From NCBI GenBank assembly GCA_023653245.1, contig JAMNXK010000027.1, forward strand, positions 1-11,276: a stretch of 11,276 nucleotides of DNA, read 5' to 3'. The DNA comes from Tagaea sp. Lineage in GTDB: Bacteria > Pseudomonadota > Alphaproteobacteria > CACIAM-22H2. The translations under genes were made by a program, and so were the position numbers. Below are positions 1 through 6,601 of the stretch, in pieces. The stretch's first letter is position 1. Each line of letters starts with the position of its first letter. The notes beneath the pieces are model-generated. The model was given only the letters and a program-made list of their open reading frames with translations. It searched no databases and was not told the DNA's origin.

Positions 1-711
1 CTCGCGATCAAGCTGTGGGACACCGAAGGGGCGATCCGCGCGGTGGCGTCCCTGATGGGACCTTCGACCAAGATCGTCAGTTTCCAGAACGGCGTCGAAG
101 CGCCCGACATGTTGCGCGAGGCGTTCGGCGCCGATCGCGTGCTCGGCGGCACGGCGCAGATCGCCACGACGATCTCCGCACCCGGCACGGTCAAGCACAC
201 GGGTGCGATGGCGCGCCTGACGCTCGGCGCCTTCGGCGATCCCGCCGACCAGACGGTCGCGGCGTTCGTTTCGCTCGCCAAAAAATCGGGCGTCGACGCG
301 GTGGCGAGCCCCGACATCGCCCGCACGATCTGGGAGAAATTCGTGTTCCTTTCGGCGTTTTCGGGCATCACCGCCGTCGCGCGCCTCAACAAAGGCGGGG
401 TTTGGCGCCGCGAGGAAACCCGCGCGCTGTTCCGCGCCTTGCTGGCCGAGACGACCGAGCTCGCCCGCGCCGAAGGCATCGCGCTCGACGCCGACCATGT
501 CGAGAAGGCATACGCGTTCGTCGCCGGCCTGCCCGACGGCATGAAGGCCTCGATGCTGCACGATCTGGAGAAAGGCGCGCGGCTGGAATTGCCGTGGCTC
601 TCCGGCGCCGTGGTGCGCCGCAGCCGCGCCAAGGGTCTGGCGGCGCTGAGCCACGCTTTCGTGGTCGCCGCCTTGGCCCCTTACCAGGATGGCCGCCCCG
701 TGGCAGGCTGA
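1..711 (+). CDS. panE: 2-dehydropantoate 2-reductase family protein (5' end missing)
   Basis: This is the C-terminal part of a ketopantoate reductase (PanE/ApbA) family protein. The family reduces 2-dehydropantoate to pantoate with NADPH in the cytoplasmic pantothenate/CoA pathway. The frame is open from base 1 to the TGA at 709-711 (236 codons), so the N-terminal NADP-binding GxGxxG part, probably about 70-80 residues, lies outside the window. Visible family marks are the FQNGVE segment, GTVKHTG, the IWEKF segment whose Lys (fragment residue 113) fits the catalytic lysine, and a C-terminal SMLHDLE...LELPWLSGAVVRR block whose Glu (fragment residue 196) matches the conserved acid of the active site. 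The ABC gene follows after 15 bp and is probably cotranscribed. Many alphaproteobacteria carry several PanE paralogues acting on other 2-keto acids, so the exact substrate is uncertain. An internal GTG at 43 is in frame but is not a credible start, because the homology runs through it. Confidence 0.88.
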   Translation, partial: LAIKLWDTEGAIRAVASLMGPSTKIVSFQNGVEAPDMLREAFGADRVLGGTAQIATTISAPGTVKHTGAMARLTLGAFGDPADQTVAAFVSLAKKSGVDAVASPDIARTIWEKFVFLSAFSGITAVARLNKGGVWRREETRALFRALLAETTELARAEGIALDADHVEKAYAFVAGLPDGMKASMLHDLEKGARLELPWLSGAVVRRSRAKGLAALSHAFVVAALAPYQDGRPVAG

Positions 712-726
712 CGGCCGGGAGGGGGC

Positions 727-2451
727 ATGTTCATCAAGGAAATCGACGCGCTGCTGCGCAAGCACGATCCGCGCTGGCGCGCCGGGCTGTTCGTCATCTT
801 CCTGATCGCCTGCGTGCAGTCGATCGCGGTGGTGGCGCGGCCGCTGCCGATCAACGCGCTGGTCACGCCGCCCAAGCCCGACACGTGGTGGGGTGGGATC
901 GAAGCCTGGGCCTTGGGCGGGATCGACCGCCTTTGGTTCTACATCGCGTTGGTCTTTCTGGCGGAGATCGTGGTGCTGAGCTTCTTCCTGCTCAGCGAGT
1001 ACCGCACCTCGCGCCTGTCCGAGCGCATCATCCGCTCGATCCGCGGGAGCATCGCGCTCAATCTGCTGCGCGGGCCCTACGCGAAGCTGTCCAAGCTCGG
1101 TGCGGGCGGCGTGCTCGCGGCCGCGTCGGGCGACGTCGAAGCGGTGCAGCGCCTGCTGCGCGAGGCGCTCGTGCACGCGGGCGTGGCCGTTCTCCAGCTC
1201 GCGCTGATGCTCACGGTCATCTTCTTCGTGGAGAAGTGGCTGTTCTACATCCTGGCGGTCGAGATCGCCCTGCTCGCCTGCGCGATCGCCGTCTACGCCA
1301 ATTGGCGCAAGAAGAAGTATTTGATCAAGATGGCGCTCGATCAGGGCTATCTGGGTTTCCTGGCCTCGCTCTATTCGAAGAATCTGGATCTGCGTTTCAC
1401 CGGCGTCGGTGCGGCCTATCTCGTGCGGCTGGTGGGCGCGGCGCGGCGGCTGATGGCGCTCAACATGCTGCTGTGGCGCCGGCACGGCGCCTATCACGCG
1501 GTCATCGAGTTCGTGATCGGCATGTCGGCGGCGATCTGCCTGGTGATGCTGGTGATCGGCTCGACCGACGGCCCGCCGCCGATCGGCAAGTTCCTGGTCT
1601 TCGCGTATTACACGATGCTGATTTTCCCGAATCTCAGCCGCATCGGCGAGGCGTGGCCGATGATCAACGACGCGCGCCTCGCCCTGCAGCGCATTTCCTC
1701 GACCACCGACGGGCTCGACGCGGTCGCGGCCGAGAAGGGCGCGCGGCCGCCGGCGGGCTGGGGCGAGATCGCGTTCGAGAACGTGTCGCTGAATTCCGAC
1801 CGCGGCGAGGTGCTGCTGCAGCCCTTCAGCTTCGTCATCCGGCCGGGTGACAAGATCGGCCTGTTCGGCGATTCGGGTGCCGGCAAGACCACGGTGATTT
1901 TCCTGCTGCTGGGCATGCATCGGCCGACGACGGGGCGCATCACCGTCGACGGGCGCGACGTGGCGAGCCTGACGCTGACCGACCGCAAGCGCCTGTTTTT
2001 CTTCGGCCGCGCCTCGACCGCTTTCGTGCAAGGCACGGTCGAGGACAACATCGCCATCCACCGCGCGCTGGACAAGGACACCTGGGACCAAACCCTCGCG
2101 CGCGTGCGCATGGACAAGCGCGTCTACGCCGAGCCCGACGGGATCAAGACCGCGATGGGCGACAAGGGCGAGCCCTTCTCGGGCGGCGAGCAGCAGCGCG
2201 TGGCCTTCGCGCGCGCGCTGTTGACCGACGCGCCGTGCCTGATCCTGGACGAGACCCTCGCCTCGCTCGACGAGGACACGGAGATGTACATGCTCGGCAA
2301 GCTGCTCGACGACTACGCCGGCAAGACGGTCATCTGCGTCTCGCACCGCAAGCATGTGGGCACGCTGTTCGACCGGACGATCCGCGTGCGCCGCGGCGGC
2401 ATCGTCGAGATGATCGAAACGCCGCGCCAAAGGACGGAGGACGCGATTTGA
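727..2451 (+). CDS. ABC transporter, fused transmembrane and ATP-binding domains
   Basis: This 574-residue half-transporter has an N-terminal membrane domain and a C-terminal nucleotide-binding domain, the layout of type IV (exporter-fold) ABC proteins that work as dimers in the inner membrane. Hydrophobic segments lie near residues 19-40, 73-94, 152-190, 257-280 and 285-300. Before the ATPase is a linker at about 315-345. Walker A is GDSGAGKT at 381-388, the signature is FSGGE at 484-488 (usual LSGGQ), Walker B is CLILDE at 504-509, the D-loop SLD follows at 513-515, and the switch histidine is H540. Two ATP-site elements look degenerate: the A-loop aromatic position is Ser357, and the Q-loop Gln position is Arg428. 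The start has GGAGG at 718-722, 4 nt before the ATG. It follows the panE-like gene by 15 bp and overlaps the next gene by 4 bp. The substrate cannot be told; lipid, peptide or drug export are all possible. Confidence 0.9.
   Translation: MFIKEIDALLRKHDPRWRAGLFVIFLIACVQSIAVVARPLPINALVTPPKPDTWWGGIEAWALGGIDRLWFYIALVFLAEIVVLSFFLLSEYRTSRLSERIIRSIRGSIALNLLRGPYAKLSKLGAGGVLAAASGDVEAVQRLLREALVHAGVAVLQLALMLTVIFFVEKWLFYILAVEIALLACAIAVYANWRKKKYLIKMALDQGYLGFLASLYSKNLDLRFTGVGAAYLVRLVGAARRLMALNMLLWRRHGAYHAVIEFVIGMSAAICLVMLVIGSTDGPPPIGKFLVFAYYTMLIFPNLSRIGEAWPMINDARLALQRISSTTDGLDAVAAEKGARPPAGWGEIAFENVSLNSDRGEVLLQPFSFVIRPGDKIGLFGDSGAGKTTVIFLLLGMHRPTTGRITVDGRDVASLTLTDRKRLFFFGRASTAFVQGTVEDNIAIHRALDKDTWDQTLARVRMDKRVYAEPDGIKTAMGDKGEPFSGGEQQRVAFARALLTDAPCLILDETLASLDEDTEMYMLGKLLDDYAGKTVICVSHRKHVGTLFDRTIRVRRGGIVEMIETPRQRTEDAI
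2436..2440 (+). promoter_or_regulatory. Shine-Dalgarno site deciding a TTG start
   Basis: A perfect GGAGG lies 7 nt upstream of TTG 2448, inside the last codons of the ABC gene. No ATG or GTG in the hydratase frame is equally well placed, so this site supports the TTG start and translation coupled to the TGA at 2449-2451 (TTGA overlap). Confidence 0.7.
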
Positions 2452-3212
2452 GCGAATTCGATCCGAGGGCGGCGGGGGCGGGGCTGCTGGCCGCGCGCCG
2501 CGCGAGCAAGCGTCTGGGCGGGCGCACCACGCCCGAGACGCTCGACGAGGCCTATGCGATCCAGGACGCGCTCGCGCGCGCGGTCGGCCAACCCGTGCCG
2601 GGCTGGAAAGTCGGCAATCTCACGCGCGAGCAGCGCTATCGCTCGGGCATTCCCACGCCGATTTCGGCCCCCTTGCTGGCCCCGTGGACGCGATCCTCGC
2701 CCGCGCGCTTCGAGCGCGCCGCTTTCGTCGACGCGCCCGCGCTGGAATGCGAATTCGCCTTCGAGCTCGCGGTCGATATTCCCCCGCGCCCGGCGCCCTA
2801 TACGCGCGAGGAGATCGTCCCGCGCATCGCAGCCGTGCGCCCGGCGATCGAGATCGTCGACAAGCGCATCGCCGATGCCACGCCGGTCGAGGCCTTGGCC
2901 GATTGCATGGCCAGCGGCGGTTTCGTCTTCGGCTCGCCGATTCTCGAATGGCGGCGGCTCGATCTGTCCAACGCGGCCGTGGCGCTGGCCATCGACAATG
3001 CCCGCGTGGCGTGGGGCATCGGCGCCACGATCCTGGGCGACCCGCTGCTGGCGCTGGTCGAGCTCGCCAACACGCCGCCACCCTGGACGCGCCTGACCGC
3101 CGGCCAGATCGTCACCACCGGCTCGTGCACGGGCATCACGCCGATCGCGGGCCCGTGCACGGCCAAAGCCGATTTCGGCCCGCTCGGCATGGTGGAAATC
3201 CGCTTCGATTGA
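2448..3212 (+). CDS. 2-keto-4-pentenoate hydratase (MhpD)-family protein
   Basis: This 254-residue protein belongs to the fumarylacetoacetase-fold hydratase/decarboxylase group (MhpD, 2-oxopent-4-enoate hydratase; 2-oxo-3-hexenedioate decarboxylase). These are cytoplasmic, divalent-metal-dependent enzymes of meta-cleavage pathways. Marks seen are PGWKVG near residue 48, the E-x-E pair E100/E102 in ALECEFAFELA, E135 in AIEIVDKRI, and a C-terminal block with TTGSCTG, ADFG and LGMVEIRF. The three glutamates fit the family metal ligands. Length is typical (about 260). The start is TTG, chosen for the GGAGG at 2436-2440 and the lack of family sequence upstream. It overlaps the ABC stop by 4 bp and is probably translationally coupled. 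No ring-cleavage dioxygenase, aldolase or dehydrogenase of an aromatic pathway is nearby, so it may act on another 2-keto acid. Hydratase versus decarboxylase cannot be decided here. Confidence 0.87.
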   Translation: MSEFDPRAAGAGLLAARRASKRLGGRTTPETLDEAYAIQDALARAVGQPVPGWKVGNLTREQRYRSGIPTPISAPLLAPWTRSSPARFERAAFVDAPALECEFAFELAVDIPPRPAPYTREEIVPRIAAVRPAIEIVDKRIADATPVEALADCMASGGFVFGSPILEWRRLDLSNAAVALAIDNARVAWGIGATILGDPLLALVELANTPPPWTRLTAGQIVTTGSCTGITPIAGPCTAKADFGPLGMVEIRFD

Positions 3213-3266
3213 GCCCTATGTTGGCCGCGCATGGCCGGGCTGCTTGGCGCGCCGCTAGGCAAAGCA

Positions 3267-3279
3267 CGGGATCGTCCCG
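3267..3279. other. Small perfect hairpin in the dps leader region
   Basis: CGGGA and TCCCG form a 5-bp stem around a TCG loop, 55-67 bp after the hydratase stop. There is no T-run after it, so it is not a typical intrinsic terminator. It could be a weak terminator for the upstream operon, an operator half of some kind, or chance. Confidence 0.25.
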
Positions 3280-3294
3280 ATATCCCATCGCATG

Positions 3295-3311
3295 GTTGGA
3301 GATAATCCAAC
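3295..3311. promoter_or_regulatory. Candidate operator: dyad upstream of dps
   Basis: GTTGGA and TCCAAC are perfect inverted 6-mers separated by GATAA, 32 bp before the dps start. The dyad contains a T-N11-A arrangement (T3297, A3309), the minimal LysR-type regulator box. OxyR, a LysR-type protein, controls dps in enteric bacteria, but this site does not match the enteric OxyR consensus. Its position over a possible -35 suggests repression or activation at this promoter. This is inference from symmetry only. Confidence 0.35.
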
Positions 3312-3323
3312 AAACCGCATAAG
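3296..3323 (+). promoter_or_regulatory. Possible sigma-70-like promoter of dps
   Basis: TTGGAG (3296-3301) and CATAAG (3318-3323) are 16 bp apart, each with four of six consensus bases. The predicted start near 3330 would leave a very short leader with the Shine-Dalgarno site at its 5' end, which weakens the call. This is the only AT-richer stretch before dps, so a promoter close to here is likely even if these exact boxes are wrong. Confidence 0.3.
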
Positions 3324-3342
3324 TACTTGAAAGGAAAGTATC

Positions 3343-3810
3343 ATGAAGCTCGACATCGGCTTGAACGACAAGGCCCGCGGCAAAGCCGCCGAGGCATTGG
3401 GCAAGGTCCTGGCGTCCACTTATGTGCTCTACACCAAGACCCAGAGCTTCCATTGGAACGTCACGGGGCCGCTGTTCCCGCAGCTTCACGAGCAGTTCGG
3501 CGCGCAATACGGCGCGCTGGCCGAGGCGATCGACGAAATCGCCGAGCGGATCCGCGCGCTGGGTCATCAAGCGCCCGGCTCGTTCGCGCAGTTCAAGAAG
3601 CTGTCTTCGGTCGAGGAACAGACGGGCGCGCCCAAAGCCGAGAAGATGATCGCCGAGCTCCTGGCCGATCACGAGACGCTTATCCGTCTCGCGCGCGAGA
3701 CCAAGGACATCGTCGAAGGCGCGGGCGACGCGGAATCGGGCGATCTGATGGTCGAGCGCATGCAAGAACACGGCAAGACCGCCTGGATGCTGCGCAGCCA
3801 GCTGGCGTAG
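3343..3810 (+). CDS. dps: Dps-family ferritin-like DNA-protection protein
   Basis: Dps forms a hollow 12-subunit cage that oxidises Fe(II) with hydrogen peroxide, stores the iron and protects DNA under oxidative stress or starvation. The 155-residue length is normal. The intersubunit ferroxidase ligands are all in place: H37 in SFHWNVTGP, H49, D64 and E68. These keep exactly the spacing of the E. coli Dps residues H51, H63, D78 and E82. The N-terminus is short, with a few lysines and arginines (K2, K10, R12, K14), so it lacks the long Lys-rich DNA-binding tail of E. coli Dps; binding to DNA is therefore uncertain. The ATG has AAGGA at 3331-3335, 7 nt upstream. The gene stands alone, with its own 130-bp leader containing a dyad, and ends against a pair of hairpins facing a convergent operon. 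Confidence 0.95.
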   Translation: MKLDIGLNDKARGKAAEALGKVLASTYVLYTKTQSFHWNVTGPLFPQLHEQFGAQYGALAEAIDEIAERIRALGHQAPGSFAQFKKLSSVEEQTGAPKAEKMIAELLADHETLIRLARETKDIVEGAGDAESGDLMVERMQEHGKTAWMLRSQLA

Positions 3811-3823
3811 AAAACACGATGCC

Positions 3824-3856
3824 GGCCTCATGGTTCGACGGGCTCACCATGAGGCT
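3824..3856 (+). repeat. REP-like palindromic element, copy 1
   Basis: A 10-bp perfect stem (3825-3834 with 3846-3855), extended by a G-T pair at the ends, encloses the 11-nt loop TCGACGGGCTC. It begins 13 bp after the dps stop. It aligns end to end with the reverse complement of copy 2 (3866-3898): the outer stem and 9 of 11 loop bases are shared, while three inner stem pairs are exchanged for different complementary pairs. Similar TTCGACaaGCTCAgg repeats are, as I recall, dispersed widely in GC-rich proteobacterial genomes. It may also help end dps transcription, though no T-run follows. Confidence 0.75.
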
Positions 3857-3865
3857 CGAAAAGTA

Positions 3866-3898
3866 GGCCTCACCCTGAGCTTGTCGAAGGGCGAGGCC
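3866..3898 (-). repeat. REP-like palindromic element, copy 2, inverted
   Basis: Arms 3866-3876 and 3888-3898 pair over 11 positions around the loop TCGACAAGCTC (read on the minus strand). One pair (A3872/C3892) is a mismatch on the plus strand but a G-U wobble in minus-strand RNA, so the element folds best as a minus-strand transcript. It lies 21 bp beyond the stop of the minus-strand flavoenzyme gene. With copy 1 and the 9-bp spacer it makes an inverted pair, so each converging transcript meets its nearest copy in the same orientation. Confidence 0.75.
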
Positions 3899-3919
3899 GG
3901 TCCAAGAACGCGTCGCGCT

Positions 3920-4999
3920 TCACAGATCGACGGCGGCGCGGTCCTCGGCGATCGCGTCGCCGGCGCGTTCGCCGGTCAGCGCGCCGAATTTGAATCCGTG
4001 GCCCGCGCAGGCCGAGACGATCCAGATCGACCCGCGCCGCTCGAAGACGAATTTCTCGTCGGGCGATCGCGTCCAATGGCACAGCACGGATTTCGCTAAG
4101 CGATAGCCGTCCCACTCGACGAAGCGGTCCTTGTAGGCGTCGAGCACGGCCTGGCCTTCGTCCGGATCGAATTCGACGCCGACGCGATCGACGTTGCGCG
4201 TTTGCAGCGTGCAGCCGAGCTTGAGCCCGCGTCCCTCGATGTCGGGGGCGAGGAACATGCCGCGCGGGCCTTGCGGTCCGCCGAGATCGAGCATCGCCGG
4301 CATGCGCTTCCACTGCGCCGCCATCGAAGCGGGCGGCGCCACGTAAGCGACGATCTGGCGCACCGGGATGGCGCGCGGCGCCATGTCGGGCACCAGCGCG
4401 CCGAGCCACGCGCCCGCGCACACGACCGTCATATCCACGTCGAACGCCGTGCCGTCCTGCGTGCGCGGCGGATCGAGGGACGCGATTTCGACGTTCGGCA
4501 GCAATCGCACGCCGTGCTCGGCGCAGCGCCACGCCAACGCTTCGACGATGCGGTCGGCGTAGAGCACGCCGCCGGGTTTCGTCCATAGGCCGAAACGCGC
4601 GTCGGGCGCGCGCAAGACCGGAAAGCGCCGCTCGATCTCGGCGCGGTCCAACAGCTCGTAGGCCGCGCCGATGCGATCGAGCGACTTCTTGGATCGATCC
4701 GTCCAATCGTCCTCGGCGGTGCTCAGGCACAGCGCACCGGTATTCGCCCAGAGCTCGGCGCCGAGCTTGGCCCATAGCCGGTCCCACGCCGCGAACGCCT
4801 CGGGCATCGCGGCGGCGTAGCCGTCCTGGTCGCCATAGGGAATGCGCGTCAGGCGATGATTGTCGTAGGAGGCCGAACGCGGATTGGGAATGGGGCCGCG
4901 ATCGACGACGATGGGGGCGAGGCCGCGCTCGACCAGACGCAACGCGATGGCGAGGCCCGCGATCCCGGCGCCGACGATCAGGACCTTGCGCGGTTTCAC
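3920..4999 (-). CDS. FAD-dependent oxidase, monomeric sarcosine oxidase-like (DAO family)
   Basis: This 359-residue flavoenzyme resembles monomeric sarcosine oxidase and N-methyltryptophan oxidase (SolA), which oxidise secondary amino acids to imines with O2, giving H2O2. Visible features are the FAD-binding VGAGIAG at residues 9-15 with the acidic end of beta-2 at D33, R49 and R52 in the NHRLTRIPYG segment, K260 in GLKLG matching the oxygen-activating lysine, C307 in LCHWTRSPDEKF at the covalent-FAD cysteine, and the C-terminal GHGFKFG near H334. Two positions differ from sarcosine oxidase: His45 is Tyr45 here, and the His after GLKLGY is Thr264. The substrate is thus probably not plain sarcosine. 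The GTG start at 4999 overlaps the upstream stop as GTGA, and the GxGxxG motif begins just after it, which fixes the start. It is the last gene of a four-gene operon and follows a solute-binding protein, suggesting linked uptake and oxidation of an amine. Confidence 0.88.
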   Translation of the reverse strand: MKPRKVLIVGAGIAGLAIALRLVERGLAPIVVDRGPIPNPRSASYDNHRLTRIPYGDQDGYAAAMPEAFAAWDRLWAKLGAELWANTGALCLSTAEDDWTDRSKKSLDRIGAAYELLDRAEIERRFPVLRAPDARFGLWTKPGGVLYADRIVEALAWRCAEHGVRLLPNVEIASLDPPRTQDGTAFDVDMTVVCAGAWLGALVPDMAPRAIPVRQIVAYVAPPASMAAQWKRMPAMLDLGGPQGPRGMFLAPDIEGRGLKLGCTLQTRNVDRVGVEFDPDEGQAVLDAYKDRFVEWDGYRLAKSVLCHWTRSPDEKFVFERRGSIWIVSACAGHGFKFGALTGERAGDAIAEDRAAVDL

Positions 5000-6591
5000 C
5001 GCAAGCGCACGAAGCGGAACTCGATCACGTCGTCGGCGCGCTGCACGAGGTCCACCGTATCGCGCATCGCCCAGGCCAAGGCCTGCTGATGGAGCGGGAT
5101 ATAGGCGACATCCGCGCGCAGCGTGCGCCACGCCTCGGCGAAATGGCCGCGCCGCCTTGCGGGGTCGAGCTCGGTCATCGCGGCGGTCAGCGCCGCGTCC
5201 AGGCGCGGATTGCAATAGCCGCCGTGATTGAACGCGCCCTGGCCTTGGATCGGCGCGCGGCCATCGGCGATCGTATCGGGCCGGCACATCGCCAGGCCGA
5301 ACAGCGTCGAGAAACTGTCGTAGGTCGGCGGCGTGGTGCCGAGCAGCCAGAACGGCGATTCCCGGCGCGCGAGCCGGGCGAAATAGGGGCCGGCCGGTTC
5401 GGCCTGGAGATTGATCTTGATGCCCACGGCGGCGAGCATCTGCGCGACCGCTTGGCAGATCTGCTCGTCGTTGACGTAGCGATTGTTGGGGCAGTTCATC
5501 GGCATTTCGAAGCCGTCGGGAAAGCCGGCTTCGGCGAGCAAGCGCTTGGCGAGCGCGGGATCGTAAGCGAGGCGCGCGTTCTGCGCCGCGTCGAAGCCTT
5601 CGATCCCCTCGCCGTTGAGCAAGCCCGCCGGCGTGGCGCGGCCGCGCATGATCGTGCGCCGGATCGTTTCGACGTCGATCGCGCGATACAACGCCTCGCG
5701 CACGCGGGCGTCGGCGAAGGGGTTGCGGCCCTTGACGTTCGAGCCCGCGATCTCGGGCTTGAACTGCTCCATGCCCAGGAAGATCGTGCGCAGATCGAGG
5801 CCTTCCATGACCTTCACGCCGGCGGTCTGGGCGAGGCGCGGAATGTCCTGCAGCGGCACCGGGAAGATCATGTCGATCTGGCCCGAGATCAGCGCCGCGA
5901 CGCGCGTGGCGGGGTTGGCGACGGGCAGGTAGATCGCTTCGGCGATCTGGCCCGCCTGGCGGTCCCACCAATCGGGATTGCGCTGGAACACGGTTTCCGT
6001 GTCGGGCACGCGGCGGACGATGCGCATCTGGCCGGTGCCGTTGGCGTTGCGCGTGGCGTGGTTTTCGACCCGCTGGCGGCGATTCTCGGGCTCGATCGCG
6101 TTGTTCGCCTCGGCCCAGGCTTTGCTCAGGATGTAGATCTGCGACAAATTCGCGAGCAGCGTGGGATCGGGCACGCTTGTGTCGATCTCGACCGTGCGGT
6201 CGTCGATTTTGCGCGCGCCGGCGATGGTCGCCACGCGGCTCAACAGATCCGAGCCCTGGCGCTTCGTGCGCTCGATCGAGAACACCACATCGTCGGCGGT
6301 GAAGGGCCGCCCGTCGTGGAAGCGCACATTGGGGCGCAGATGGAACCGCCAGCGCGTGGGCGACACGACCTCCCAGCGCGTGGCGAGCGCCGGCTCGAGC
6401 TCGAGCGCGCGCCCGCGGCGCACCAAGGGTTCGTAGGCCGCACCCAGCAGCGCCAGCGTATGGGTCTCGTTCACGCCCACCGGATCGAGGGTGACGATGT
6501 CGCCCTGATGGGCGAGGCGGAACGGACGCTCCTGGGCGGCGACGGCGCCGGCCGCCAGTGTCATACAAATCGCGAGCGCGAAGGACTTCAT
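4996..6591 (-). CDS. ABC transporter periplasmic solute-binding protein, family 5 (Dpp/Opp type)
   Basis: This 531-residue protein is a family-5 extracellular solute-binding protein, the class that captures peptides, nickel, opines and related solutes for ABC importers. A signal peptide is clear at residues 1-19: K2, then a hydrophobic run ending AVAA before QERPF. No lipobox cysteine is placed for lipidation (C9 is inside the hydrophobic run), so the mature protein is probably soluble in the periplasm. Family marks are IVTLDP near residue 33, Y-EPLV, LEPALATRWEV, and the TRWRFHLRPNVRFHDGRPFTADDVVFS block near 78-105. Length is typical. The ATG at 6591 is 10 bp after the transporter gene stop, with AGGA about 9 nt upstream. 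No permease or ATPase genes accompany it, so it must share an importer encoded elsewhere or act otherwise. It overlaps the downstream oxidase by 4 bp. Confidence 0.93.
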   Translation of the reverse strand: MKSFALAICMTLAAGAVAAQERPFRLAHQGDIVTLDPVGVNETHTLALLGAAYEPLVRRGRALELEPALATRWEVVSPTRWRFHLRPNVRFHDGRPFTADDVVFSIERTKRQGSDLLSRVATIAGARKIDDRTVEIDTSVPDPTLLANLSQIYILSKAWAEANNAIEPENRRQRVENHATRNANGTGQMRIVRRVPDTETVFQRNPDWWDRQAGQIAEAIYLPVANPATRVAALISGQIDMIFPVPLQDIPRLAQTAGVKVMEGLDLRTIFLGMEQFKPEIAGSNVKGRNPFADARVREALYRAIDVETIRRTIMRGRATPAGLLNGEGIEGFDAAQNARLAYDPALAKRLLAEAGFPDGFEMPMNCPNNRYVNDEQICQAVAQMLAAVGIKINLQAEPAGPYFARLARRESPFWLLGTTPPTYDSFSTLFGLAMCRPDTIADGRAPIQGQGAFNHGGYCNPRLDAALTAAMTELDPARRRGHFAEAWRTLRADVAYIPLHQQALAWAMRDTVDLVQRADDVIEFRFVRLR

Positions 6592-6601
6592 GCGAGGAAT
6601 C

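Noticed and set aside
15..1850. A 611-codon plus-strand frame across the panE-like and ABC genes
   Set aside because: It spans a gene boundary in a shifted frame and is Arg/Ala-rich without motifs. The true frames carry clear family signatures.
3267..3279. Rho-independent terminator after the hydratase gene
   Set aside because: The stem is only 5 bp and no T-run follows, so it is kept only as a small hairpin of unknown role.
3830..4099. A small plus-strand open frame beginning within the hairpin pair
   Set aside because: Its first residues (HHEARKVGLTLSLSKGE) are simply a translation of the repeat pair, a pattern often misannotated as a protein. The remainder is antisense to the flavoenzyme.
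5000..6568. Upstream extension of the flavoenzyme frame (882 codons in total)
   Set aside because: The extension is a shadow of the solute-binding protein gene. The FAD motif begins 9 residues after the GTG at 4999, which fixes the true start.
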